64,000 nucleotides of DNA from assembly GCA_017470055.1 (NCBI GenBank), contig JAFUFD010000050.1, positions 1 through 64,000 on the forward strand, read 5' to 3'. The translations under genes and the position numbers were made by a program. Source of the stretch: Prevotella sp. (GTDB lineage Bacteria; Bacteroidota; Bacteroidia; Bacteroidales; Bacteroidaceae). Shown here one piece after another: positions 26,960-35,335 of the stretch. The notes below the pieces were generated by a model. The model searched no databases and was not told where the DNA came from. It saw nothing but the letters and a program-made list of their open reading frames with translations. How positions within the stretch are numbered: the stretch's first letter is position 1; the number at the start of each line of letters is the position of its first letter.

Positions 26960-27062
26960 TGAAAATAATCTGAAAGTCATTCGCTTTTAGGCGTTAAATA
27001 TGAAATTTGGTATTGGTGATGTAACTATCTCGATGATAAAAATACCATATTGAAGAGTTCGT

Positions 27063-27109
27063 ACGCATCCTAAACATTAGGTATGCGTTATCACATTTGT
27101 TTGGTATTT
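27063..27109 (+). promoter_or_regulatory. Upstream operator sites of the sulfite reductase promoter
   Basis: An imperfect dyad covers 27063-27088: ACGCATCCTAA, three bases, TTAGGTATGCGT (one-base gap in the left arm). Its right half contains GGTATGC (27080-27086). A second GGTAT is at 27103-27107 and a degenerate third (GGATTGT) at 27127, so three copies lie 23-24 bp apart. The same box occurs before hemA-hemC, the porin and pstB, with a degenerate form before hemN. Confidence 0.6.
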
Positions 27110-27129
27110 AAAATACTCCTTGCGTGGGA

Positions 27130-27160
27130 TTGTGGGTAAAAGGAAAAATAGGTACTTTTG
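27130..27160 (+). promoter_or_regulatory. Promoter of the sulfite reductase-siroheme operon
   Basis: TTG at 27130-27132, 20 bases, TACTTTTG at 27153-27160, followed by CAACC. The start site would be about 20 bases before the ATG at 27186. The region from the radical SAM start to here is a 250-base divergent control region. Confidence 0.8.
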
Positions 27161-27185
27161 CAACCGCAAACCAACACAAGGACTT

Positions 27186-29513
27186 ATGTACATTATTCCA
27201 GAGAGTCTGACAGCAGACATTCAGTACAATCAACGGCTCATAGAGCAGTTTAGAAAAGGAGAAATCAGTGGTGCGCAGTTGAAGTCGAACCGTGTACCAA
27301 TGGGTATCTACGAACAGAGGCAGGACGGACACTATATGTTGCGTATCCGCTGTACGGGTGGGCTTATTACACCACGACAGTTGCGGCGTGTGGCTGAGGT
27401 TGGCAGACAAGTGAACTGTTCGCATATTCATATTACCACTCGGCAAGAGGTACAGATCCATGATGTGAGCATCGACCGTGCCACTGAGGCGCTTCTTGCG
27501 TTGAAAGAGGAGGGACTGGCAACGCAGGGCGGAGGTGGAAACACCGTGCGTAATATGTTGGTAAATGAGCAGGGTGGTATTAATAGCCGTCAGACGTTCG
27601 ACCCCTATCCCTATGCAATCGGATTGACAACTCGCCTGATAGCCGAGAAAGATTCGTGGTCGATGCCTCGCAAACTGAAGATAGCCTTCGATATCAATGA
27701 GGAGGACGCTAATTTCTCGCTGGTTGCAGACTTAGGGTTGATTCCCGTAATCAAGGACGGTCAGCGTGGCTTCCGAGTGCTTTTAGGCGGTTCGGTGGCA
27801 AGCCATCCACACAAGGGGTGGTTAGTGTTCGATTTTCTGCCAGAGAAAGACCTATTCCGTGCGGCTAAGGCTGCAAAGAACTTCTTCAACTTGAATGGTA
27901 ATAGAAAGAACCGTCACAAGGCGCGCATACGGTACATATTCTATAAGAATGGCGAGGAAGAGACGCGGAGACTTTATCTTGAGGAATACGATAAGTTGAC
28001 CAGTGATAAAGCGTTGGATTTCGAACCTGCAGTTCTTCCATTTGAATATAAGACACCATCATTCGCTCCTGTTGTAGATGAGAGCGAGGCTTTTAGGACA
28101 TGGAAACGTCGCTATGCGCAAAAGCAGAGTGTGGGGAATGGTTTTTGTATTGTTATCCCGTTCTTGCATGGTAACACATCGCCTGACGTTTTTCTTAAGA
28201 TTGCGGAATTCTTGGAAGGATTCGGCAATGATATTATCCGCTTCACACCACGCCAGAGCATGCAGTTGCGCAATATTCCTGAGGAGTATCTGCCTAATGT
28301 CTATCAGTTCTTCCATGGGCTGGGGCTGTCATTGGATGTCCCTGTTATACTCAATAATCTAACCTCCTGTACGGGTGCCGATACCTGCCGCTTGGGTATC
28401 TGCCTGCCAAAAGGACTGGTAAAGGGTATTCGTCGTCAATTGGAGAAGAGTGGGCTGGATCTCGACCAGTTGCCTGATTTGAAAATCAATATCAATGGTT
28501 GTTCCAACTCGTGCGCTCAGAATGCATGGTCGGACTTAGGCTTCAGTGGACGTATTGGTCGTGTAGATGATCATCCATATCCTGCCTATACTGTGTGGGC
28601 ACGTGTGAATGGTAAGACAGAGTTGGCTGAGGCACTGGGCTATCTGGCTGCTAAGGATATCCCGCAGTTCGTTGTAGACTATTTAGGATATTATCTCAAG
28701 GTGAGAGACCAGTACGAGAGTTATGATGCTTTTGTACGTACAGAGGGTGCCGAGGTTGTTAAGAATGCGATTTCCAAGTACAAAGACGTTCCTTCATTCG
28801 ATGAGGACAAGAACTACTATTTCGACTGGGGGGCTGATGAAGTCTTCTCATTGACCAGTCATGGGCAGGCAGAATGTTCGGCAGGTCTGTTCGACATTAT
28901 CGAATTAGATCAGGCTACCATTAAGGAAAAACAGGTCGCATTGACTCAGCCAGGTGCCGATGAGGAAAAACTGTTACGCGACATCGTGTTCTCTGCTTCC
29001 CGTATGTTGCTCGTTACTCGTGGTGCTGATCCTCGAACTGATGACGAGGTCTACAGTAATTTTGAAGAGTTATTTATTGATGCAGGCATCGTCTCTGCTG
29101 ATTTTAAGGTTGTCGTAGAGAAAGCCCGTCATGGAGAGACATTGCTGTCAGACCAGGAACAGATAGAGTCATTGGTTGATAAAGTCAATGAACTCTATGC
29201 CTCAATGGATGATTCTTTGCAGTTCAAGGCTGTAACTCCTGTGGAGCAAAAGAAGGAGAATCAACAAATCACGGAAAGTACGAGTGACGGCGCCAATGTA
29301 AAGAAGGATTTTCGTGGAGTGGCATGCCCCATGAATTTCGTGAAGACAAAGATAGAATTGTCATCCATGCAGAGTGGTCAGTTATTAGAGATTCTGCTTG
29401 ATGATGGTCAGCCCATCCAAAACGTGCCAGGCAGTGTACGTCAAGAAGGACATGAGGTGATCTCTACAGAGAAAGTCGACAATTATTGGAAGGTACTCAT
29501 CAGGAAAAAATAG
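27186..29513 (+). CDS. Sulfite reductase (ferredoxin type) fused to a TusA-like domain
   Basis: 775 residues from the ATG at 27186; a longer in-frame start lies inside the promoter. The first ~560 residues are a siroheme sulfite/nitrite reductase: duplicated ferrodoxin-like halves (GGLITPRQLRRVAEVGRQVN near 53) and the siroheme-4Fe-4S ligands CTGADTC (about 395-401) and CSNSC (about 439-443). A middle helical segment follows, then residues about 706-775 form a TusA/SirA-like domain (RGVACPMNFVKTKIEL) with its reactive Cys. Sulfite rather than nitrite is favoured by the neighbouring cysDNH genes. The TusA-like part may accept or pass on sulfur; this is inference. Confidence 0.9.
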   Translation: MYIIPESLTADIQYNQRLIEQFRKGEISGAQLKSNRVPMGIYEQRQDGHYMLRIRCTGGLITPRQLRRVAEVGRQVNCSHIHITTRQEVQIHDVSIDRATEALLALKEEGLATQGGGGNTVRNMLVNEQGGINSRQTFDPYPYAIGLTTRLIAEKDSWSMPRKLKIAFDINEEDANFSLVADLGLIPVIKDGQRGFRVLLGGSVASHPHKGWLVFDFLPEKDLFRAAKAAKNFFNLNGNRKNRHKARIRYIFYKNGEEETRRLYLEEYDKLTSDKALDFEPAVLPFEYKTPSFAPVVDESEAFRTWKRRYAQKQSVGNGFCIVIPFLHGNTSPDVFLKIAEFLEGFGNDIIRFTPRQSMQLRNIPEEYLPNVYQFFHGLGLSLDVPVILNNLTSCTGADTCRLGICLPKGLVKGIRRQLEKSGLDLDQLPDLKININGCSNSCAQNAWSDLGFSGRIGRVDDHPYPAYTVWARVNGKTELAEALGYLAAKDIPQFVVDYLGYYLKVRDQYESYDAFVRTEGAEVVKNAISKYKDVPSFDEDKNYYFDWGADEVFSLTSHGQAECSAGLFDIIELDQATIKEKQVALTQPGADEEKLLRDIVFSASRMLLVTRGADPRTDDEVYSNFEELFIDAGIVSADFKVVVEKARHGETLLSDQEQIESLVDKVNELYASMDDSLQFKAVTPVEQKKENQQITESTSDGANVKKDFRGVACPMNFVKTKIELSSMQSGQLLEILLDDGQPIQNVPGSVRQEGHEVISTEKVDNYWKVLIRKK

Positions 29514-29969
29514 ATGGACTTCTTACCTATCAACATACGCATCAGTGATGCACGAATTCTGATAGTCGGTGGAGGTCGGGTGGCTACTCATAAAGCAACG
29601 ATACTCAGTCATTTCACTTCAGCGGTCACAGTCATTGCTCCACGAGTGAGTGATGATATTAAGGCTTTGCCGTTCTGCTGGGAAGAACGTGACTTTGCTG
29701 AAACTGATCTGGATGGTGTGACATTGTTGTTTATCTGCACAGGCGACCATACGCTAAATCATCATATCCACTCTTTGGCGCAGCAGCGTGGTGTCTTGAG
29801 CAGTGTCTGTGACTCACCTGCTGAATGTGACTTTACCTCACCAGCCATCTTCCGAGAAGGTGGACTGACTATTGCTGTCGCCTCCGACGCCAAGGACGTG
29901 AGACGTAGCATCCGAGTGCGTGACCGTATAAAGAATCAGATAGAAAATGGAACGCTCTCCGTTGAGTAA
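29514..29969 (+). CDS. Precorrin-2 dehydrogenase / sirohydrochlorin ferrochelatase, short form
   Basis: 151 residues, the NAD-binding half of CysG/Met8 (ARILIVGGGRVATHKATIL, about 14-32). It oxidises precorrin-2 to sirohydrochlorin and may add iron to give siroheme. It ends before the C-terminal helical domain of Met8, so chelatase activity is uncertain. The ATG follows the sulfite reductase stop directly and the 3' end overlaps the next gene by 23 bases, so the three are translationally coupled. The product would serve the siroheme-dependent reductase upstream. Confidence 0.9.
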   Translation: MDFLPINIRISDARILIVGGGRVATHKATILSHFTSAVTVIAPRVSDDIKALPFCWEERDFAETDLDGVTLLFICTGDHTLNHHIHSLAQQRGVLSSVCDSPAECDFTSPAIFREGGLTIAVASDAKDVRRSIRVRDRIKNQIENGTLSVE

Positions 29970-30675
29970 CCTGCATTTGCAGCCAGGAACAGTGACGCTG
30001 GTGGGCTTTGGACCTGGTGCCCCAGACTTGCTAACCATTCGGGGAGAACGAGCCTTGCGTCAAGCCGATATTATTTTCTACGATGACCTGACGAACCTTG
30101 ATTATCTCAATAGTCTTGCAGCCGAGAAAGTATATGTGGGCAAACGTAGTGGTCGTCATCATACCGAACAGGACGAAATCAACGGTCTGCTGCTTGATGC
30201 CGCTGAGCAAGGAAAACGTGTGGTGAGGTTGAAGGGTGGTGACCCTATGATATTCGCTCATGGTGGTGAGGAGATTCGTTATCTGGAGCAGCATAATATC
30301 CCTGTCGATGTGATACCTGGTGTTACTTCCGCCACCGCCTTGGCTGCCAGCACGAAGGTCTCACTCACGCTACGTGGTGTATCGCAGAGTGTCGCCATTG
30401 TCAATGGTCACTCAAGTAATCCTATCGTGCCTGACACCGATACTCTGGTCTACTATATGGGAGGAGCCAGATTGTCTGAGATTCGGCAACGGCTGATTGC
30501 TCAAGGTTGGCGAGAAGATACCCCCGTGCTTGCCGTACACAATGTATCACTGCCTAGTGAGCAGGTGTTTGATACCACCATTGGTCAATTGGGCAATGAA
30601 ACCTATCCTACTCCCGTTATCATACTGGTGGGTGATGTAGCGGCATACCGTCATTATGAAAATCCATATAAATAG
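29947..30675 (+). CDS. cobA: Uroporphyrinogen-III C-methyltransferase
   Basis: 242 residues. It uses two SAM to convert uroporphyrinogen III to precorrin-2. Motifs: VGFGPGAPDLLTIRGERAL (about 19-37), VRLKGGDPMIFAHGGEEI (about 92-109), and VIPGVTSATALAA. It is the C-terminal half of CysG as a separate protein. Together with the preceding gene it forms a complete two-gene siroheme branch. The 3' end overlaps the annotated hemN reading by 20 bases, and a promoter lies just beyond. Confidence 0.95.
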   Translation: MERSPLSNLHLQPGTVTLVGFGPGAPDLLTIRGERALRQADIIFYDDLTNLDYLNSLAAEKVYVGKRSGRHHTEQDEINGLLLDAAEQGKRVVRLKGGDPMIFAHGGEEIRYLEQHNIPVDVIPGVTSATALAASTKVSLTLRGVSQSVAIVNGHSSNPIVPDTDTLVYYMGGARLSEIRQRLIAQGWREDTPVLAVHNVSLPSEQVFDTTIGQLGNETYPTPVIILVGDVAAYRHYENPYK

Positions 30676-32059
30676 GGATTGCCACACTGTATCGGATGCA
30701 GTAATTTTGCAACCAGAAACTAAACCAGATATTCATAATTTGCAACAGTCAGTTACCGAGAAGTACAATATACCTGTACCTCGTTATACCAGTTATCCGC
30801 CGGCAAACTATTTCCGGACGTTCTCGGAAGAGGACTACATGAAGGCTGTCAGCCAGTCAAACAATGGTACAGACCGACATGTGTCGTTCTACTTGCACCT
30901 GCCTTTCTGTCACCATCTGTGCCATTACTGCGCCTGTAACTCTTATTCCATGCGTAGTCCAGAGGTCGTCAGTCAGTATCTCAAGGCCCTGCATCAGGAG
31001 ATAGACTTGCTGCTGCCGCTCATCGTCAGCGACCGTCAGATATCACAGATACATTATGGCGGTGGTAGTCCTACAGCCATAGCCCCAGATGCCATTAGGC
31101 TACTGAATCAGCATTTGCTTAGTGTGCTTGATACTATTGAGCGACCGGAGATAGCCATAGAGTGTCATCCTGGCTATCTCTCACTTACCTCTTGGAAACA
31201 GTTGCTGGAGGCTGGTTTCACAAGGTTCAGTATTGGTGTACAGGATTTTGATACCGATGTGCTTCGTATCGTAAACCGTCGCCCGTCACAAGAGGCATTA
31301 CCTGATATTTTCAGTGTACTGCGTGACGGTGGCGCACGCATCAATCTCGATTTCTTGTATGGGCTACCAGGGCAGACAGCCGACAGTTTCTGCCGAACTA
31401 TTGACTATGCTATCAGTTTGCGCCCTGATAGGTTGGTGACGTTTAGTTATGCTCATGTACCTTGGTTGAAACGCCAGCAGTTGGTCCTTGAGAAAGCAGG
31501 ATTGCCTACTAATGAGGAGAAAGCCCGTATGTTTCTGAAAGCGGAGCAACGGCTGATAGCAGCAGGTTATGTGCGCATCGGTATAGACCATTTCGTACTG
31601 CCTGATGACGAGTTGTATCAGGCGATGTGCAACGGACAGTTGCACCGTAATTTCCAAGGCTACTGCACTCGTCGCACCACGGGGCAGGTGTACGCCTTTG
31701 GTGTAACGGGGATTAGTCAGTTGGAGACAGCCTATGCTCAGAACACCAAAGACATCGATACCTATATTGCTACAGTAAATCGTGGTCATTTGCCTGTAAG
31801 TAAGGGCTATGGCCTGACTATCGAAGAGCAGCAAATCCGGCAAGTGATAGAGCAGTTGATGTGTAACTATCACATGGAATTGCCTGATGACCAGATTAAC
31901 AATCCTCGACTGAAGGAGATGGCTGACGACGGTCTGATTACCCTGCGGGGGAATATGGTGGCGATGACGAAAGAAGGACTACCCTTCGTAAGGAATGTGG
32001 CGGCAGCCATTGACCCTCTGATGCGGAACACCCAGAAATCATTCTCAAAACCAATCTGA
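30656..32059 (+). CDS. hemN: Oxygen-independent coproporphyrinogen III oxidase
   Basis: 467 residues in the longest reading. HLPFCHHLCHYCAC holds the radical SAM Cys85, Cys89 and Cys92 plus the extra Cys94 seen in true HemN, and PRYTSYPP (42-49) is the HemN N-terminal signature. It decarboxylates coproporphyrinogen III without oxygen. The start is in doubt. A promoter lies at 30679-30709, after the ATG at 30656, and no other ATG follows before residue 62. A TTG at 30740 (Leu29) would give a start like E. coli HemN (LQQSVTEKYN). Both forms may be made. Confidence 0.93.
   Translation: MKIHINRDCHTVSDAVILQPETKPDIHNLQQSVTEKYNIPVPRYTSYPPANYFRTFSEEDYMKAVSQSNNGTDRHVSFYLHLPFCHHLCHYCACNSYSMRSPEVVSQYLKALHQEIDLLLPLIVSDRQISQIHYGGGSPTAIAPDAIRLLNQHLLSVLDTIERPEIAIECHPGYLSLTSWKQLLEAGFTRFSIGVQDFDTDVLRIVNRRPSQEALPDIFSVLRDGGARINLDFLYGLPGQTADSFCRTIDYAISLRPDRLVTFSYAHVPWLKRQQLVLEKAGLPTNEEKARMFLKAEQRLIAAGYVRIGIDHFVLPDDELYQAMCNGQLHRNFQGYCTRRTTGQVYAFGVTGISQLETAYAQNTKDIDTYIATVNRGHLPVSKGYGLTIEEQQIRQVIEQLMCNYHMELPDDQINNPRLKEMADDGLITLRGNMVAMTKEGLPFVRNVAAAIDPLMRNTQKSFSKPI
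30675..30709 (+). promoter_or_regulatory. Promoter inside the 5' end of the hemN frame
   Basis: GGGATTGC at 30675-30682 contains TTG (30679-30681); 20 bases later is TAATTTTG (30702-30709), followed by CAACC. The GGGATTGC has the same place relative to the -7 box (27 bases) as the GGTATTGC boxes before hemA-hemC, the porin and pstB. Confidence 0.65.
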
Positions 32060-32103
32060 ATAAGAGTACTACGACATTGCCCACCAACTATAATCAGTAA
32101 GTG

Positions 32104-33120
32104 ATGACCTCCGAATTCCTCAATACCCTCATGGGACACCCAGGCAAACGCCCGCCTATATGGCTGATGCGTCAAGCAGGCAGAGTGCTTCCCCGCTATC
32201 AGTTATTGCGACAGCAACACTCGTTTACGGAGATTATGAACACGCCCGAATTAGCCGCAGAGGTGACGCTGATGCCCGTGGAAGATTTGGGTGTGGATGC
32301 CGCCATCTTATTCAGTGATATTCTCACTATACCTGTCGCCATGGGCATGGAAATAGAGTGGACGGAGTCTGGTCCTCGTTTCCTCCATCCGTTGCATGGT
32401 TTGGAATGCCCTGTCGACAGACTTGACATACGTCCCGAGCGACTGAAGTATGTCTATGAGGTTATTGACCGTGTGGTGGATCAGAGTCATGTGCCGCTTA
32501 TCGGTTTCTGTGGCGCTCCGCTCACTACGATGTGCTACATGCTACAAGGCATCAGCACTAAACAAACTTTTCCTGCTGCCAAGAAATTCTTCTACGAGAA
32601 TCGTGAAGAGACAGAACGGCTAATTGCTGCTGTGACGGAGATATCTATCGACTATGCCCGTCAGCAGATAGAACACGGTATCGATGCCTTCCAACTTTTC
32701 GAGAGCCATGCAGGTCTGTTGCCTTCAGAGATTTACGCAGAGTTGTTCCTGCCCGCCGTGGTTCGTATTGCTGATGCCGTACGGTCAATGGGTATCCCGT
32801 TTATATTCTTTCCCAAAGGGTTGGGTAGTGGCTTGAGGCTCATTACACCAGATGTGTGCGACTTCGTGAGCATAGACTGGCAGACCTCGTTGCTGGAGGC
32901 ACGTCAGATGGTGCATTCTGATGTGGGCATACAGGGCAACCTTGATCCGCATTTACTCTTTGCGCCTCAAGACGAAATAGCCAAGCGGATGGAGTCCTAT
33001 CGGCAATTTTTCCACAATCACCCGCATTGGATAGTGAACTTAGGACATGGTGTATTGGCGAATACACCCTTGGAAAATATCAAATATCTTGTGAATTGGG
33101 TGAAATATACCCAATGGTAG
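32104..33120 (+). CDS. hemE: Uroporphyrinogen decarboxylase
   Basis: 338 residues from the ATG at 32104; a GTG just before it (32101) is possible. RPPIWLMRQAGRVLPRY (18-34) is the family active-site signature, followed by SDILTIPVAMG with the catalytic Asp, and GFCGAPLTTMCYML. It converts uroporphyrinogen III to coproporphyrinogen III, the substrate of HemN just upstream, so it commits the pathway to heme rather than siroheme. There are 44 bases after hemN with no promoter visible. Confidence 0.95.
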   Translation: MTSEFLNTLMGHPGKRPPIWLMRQAGRVLPRYQLLRQQHSFTEIMNTPELAAEVTLMPVEDLGVDAAILFSDILTIPVAMGMEIEWTESGPRFLHPLHGLECPVDRLDIRPERLKYVYEVIDRVVDQSHVPLIGFCGAPLTTMCYMLQGISTKQTFPAAKKFFYENREETERLIAAVTEISIDYARQQIEHGIDAFQLFESHAGLLPSEIYAELFLPAVVRIADAVRSMGIPFIFFPKGLGSGLRLITPDVCDFVSIDWQTSLLEARQMVHSDVGIQGNLDPHLLFAPQDEIAKRMESYRQFFHNHPHWIVNLGHGVLANTPLENIKYLVNWVKYTQW

Positions 33121-33178
33121 GTATGCGAATATGACATAACATAGGTATTGCGGAAGACAGACAAACTAAGTAATTTTG
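33120..33178 (+). promoter_or_regulatory. Promoter and paired upstream box of the hemA-hemC operon
   Basis: GGTATGC at 33120-33126 and GGTATTGC at 33144-33151 (24 bp apart). The second supplies the TTG (33148-33150); after 20 bases comes TAATTTTG (33171-33178) with CAAA. An inverted ATACC copy lies 13 bp upstream of the first box, making ATACC-n8-GGTAT. Arrangement matches that upstream of pstB almost base for base. Confidence 0.75.
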
Positions 33179-33194
33179 CAAATTAAAATCAGAC

Positions 33195-34724
33195 ATGATA
33201 CAGTATAAGTCGATTAACCACTATAATACGTCGCTCAATGACCGAGAGGACTACTTCAGACAATTCCGTCAAGAAGAGAGAGGACCCTCGGTGTTCTTGC
33301 AGACTTGTAACCGTATAGAGTTATACTATGGCGATGGAGAGATACCTGACGATGTGGCTCGCCATTTATTCCGTGTGACTTGTGGTCTGGAATCGGCAAT
33401 CGTGGGTGAACGTGCCGTACAGGGGCAGGTAAAAGAAGCCTACCTTACGGCTCGAATGCAACAGAAACTGCCCGCAGGACTGCATAAATTATTTGAGTGC
33501 GCTCTGCACATTGGAAAACGTGTGCGCAACGAAACGGAAATCTCGCATGGAGCCGTGAGCCACTCGCTTGCCGCCATTGAGATCATTGAACAGCAAGCCA
33601 TCGACCTGCAGCAAGCCCGCATCGTCATTATCGGCGTAAATACACTGACGGAGGATATTATCAAATTTCTCCAGAACAAAGGAGCCAAGTTAGTGTTCCT
33701 TGCAAACCGCACAGAGGAGAAGGCACGCCGTATGGCAGAGCCTTTTGGAATTGAGGTGTTCCGACTTGCAGACAAACAACATTTTTTGTCGCAGACAGAT
33801 ATTCTGATCTCTGCTACCTCGGCACCCCATCTTATCATAAAAAAAGAGGATCTTTTACCCTGCCGTCGTTTGCTTGCCATTGACCTCGCCTTTCCTCGTG
33901 ACATTGACTCAGCAGTGGCGGAATTGGAGGGAGTGACACTCTACAACGTGCATGACGTGGAGCAGAAGGTGAAAGACAATATCTCCATCCGACAAGACGA
34001 AGTGCTACGTGCGGAGTCGTTGATAGAAGAGGAGATAGCCGAGTTGCACGACATCATGGAGCGGCGAAGAGCGCACACCGTCGGAGGATTAAGAGTTATA
34101 GCCCGTAGTAGCCAGTTGTCGAGAATTCAGGTGGAGGAGGTGATGAGCCGTTTGCCCGACGTGAAGTACTGTATCAATATGATAGAGTCGTTTGGCGACA
34201 GACATTTAGGTATCTCATTGCTCAACGGTGAGGCTCCTGATGATATGTTTACTCGTGAGTTGGACACAGCCCTGCTGACCGACGAAGGAGATGTTGCCAT
34301 CCACTCTGCTAAAGACCTGCCTGAGCAAATGCATCCCGAATTGGAGGTCATCGCACTCTATGAGGCTTTCGACAAGACTGACGCTTTGGTGAGCCGTGGC
34401 CATATCCGATTGCTTGACCTGCCAGCAGGCAGCAGTGTAGGTACCAGTTCACCCTTACGCAGAAAAGAGTTGCTTGCTTTACGACCTGACTTGAGGGTAG
34501 TGGGAATACGAGGCTGTATAGAAGACCGTGTGAGACAAGTGCGCAATGGTATGGTAGATGCCGCCATCGTGGCTACCTGTGCGCTAAAACGACTGGGTAT
34601 GACAGAGGAGATTACGGAAATACTCCCTTTTAGGACTCATCCTATGCAGGGAAGACTTGCCGTAACCGCCCGTAAGGGACGTGATGACCTGAAAGCCATC
34701 TTTAAGAAAGGGAGCATAGTATGA
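33195..34724 (+). CDS. Glutamyl-tRNA reductase fused to a shortened porphobilinogen deaminase
   Basis: 509 residues, one open frame. Residues 1-295 are glutamyl-tRNA reductase (HemA): the catalytic Cys38 (QTCNRIELYY), GQVKEAY, NRTEEKARRMAE. The NADPH glycine loop is altered (IIGVNTLTE in place of GAGET) and the C-terminal dimerisation domain is missing. Residues 298-509 are hydroxymethylbilane synthase (HemC) domains 1 and 2: LRVIARSSQLSRIQ, HSAKDLP with the catalytic Asp374, GTSSPLRR, IRGCIEDR. HemC domain 3, which carries the Cys that holds the dipyrromethane cofactor, is absent. Context (hemD, B, L follow, overlapping) says it serves ALA and uroporphyrinogen synthesis, but either activity may be altered. 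Confidence 0.9.
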   Translation: MIQYKSINHYNTSLNDREDYFRQFRQEERGPSVFLQTCNRIELYYGDGEIPDDVARHLFRVTCGLESAIVGERAVQGQVKEAYLTARMQQKLPAGLHKLFECALHIGKRVRNETEISHGAVSHSLAAIEIIEQQAIDLQQARIVIIGVNTLTEDIIKFLQNKGAKLVFLANRTEEKARRMAEPFGIEVFRLADKQHFLSQTDILISATSAPHLIIKKEDLLPCRRLLAIDLAFPRDIDSAVAELEGVTLYNVHDVEQKVKDNISIRQDEVLRAESLIEEEIAELHDIMERRRAHTVGGLRVIARSSQLSRIQVEEVMSRLPDVKYCINMIESFGDRHLGISLLNGEAPDDMFTRELDTALLTDEGDVAIHSAKDLPEQMHPELEVIALYEAFDKTDALVSRGHIRLLDLPAGSSVGTSSPLRRKELLALRPDLRVVGIRGCIEDRVRQVRNGMVDAAIVATCALKRLGMTEEITEILPFRTHPMQGRLAVTARKGRDDLKAIFKKGSIV

Positions 34725-35335
34725 ATACATTATATATTGGGCTACAGACCCCTAATGCAGACTACATTCACACACCGCTCATAGAGATTGTGCCAGTGAA
34801 GGATGATACCGCTCTCAAAAATGCGGTATTCAATATAGGTGACTACGCTTATGTGCTTTTCACCAGCCGTTATGCGGTAAGATTCTTCTGCCAGTATGGA
34901 CTTCCTGAAGGTGATATACGTGTTGTGTCCATTGGACCTACTACCACGCAGGCTTTGCAAGAGATTGGTGTCCGCAAGGTGACACAGGTGGAGCGTGATG
35001 ATAGTTACGGGGTCATCGACTGGTTCTGCCGACAACCACGTGGGCGAGTACTCATCCCCCGTTCCGATATCGCCCTATCTATCATACCCGATGGGTTGCG
35101 GCAGTTGGGGTTCGACGTGACTACCGTCACCGCTTATAGAAATAGGATGCCCTCCGATGTCAGACGAATAGACCTGAATAGGGTAGACCGTATCGTATTC
35201 ACCTCACCCAGCACCGTTGACAATTTTGTGTATGTGTATGGTAGTTTGCCGCAGGACAAGATTCTGGTGACACGAGGTAGAACTACACAAGAACGACTCA
35301 ATCAATATCTAAAAAATAGAAAGCCGACAAAATGA
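34721..35335 (+). CDS. hemD: Uroporphyrinogen-III synthase
   Basis: 204 residues, shorter than the usual ~250. The family is very divergent. Recognisable pieces are VLFTSRYAVRFF (about 46-57), IGPTTTQALQEIGV (71-84) and IVFTSPSTVDNF (about 160-171), in the two-domain arrangement of HemD. It closes hydroxymethylbilane to uroporphyrinogen III with ring-D inversion. The ATG overlaps the HemA-HemC stop (ATGA), so the two are coupled. No HemC domain-3 remnant is found in it. Confidence 0.85.
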   Translation: MNTLYIGLQTPNADYIHTPLIEIVPVKDDTALKNAVFNIGDYAYVLFTSRYAVRFFCQYGLPEGDIRVVSIGPTTTQALQEIGVRKVTQVERDDSYGVIDWFCRQPRGRVLIPRSDIALSIIPDGLRQLGFDVTTVTAYRNRMPSDVRRIDLNRVDRIVFTSPSTVDNFVYVYGSLPQDKILVTRGRTTQERLNQYLKNRKPTK

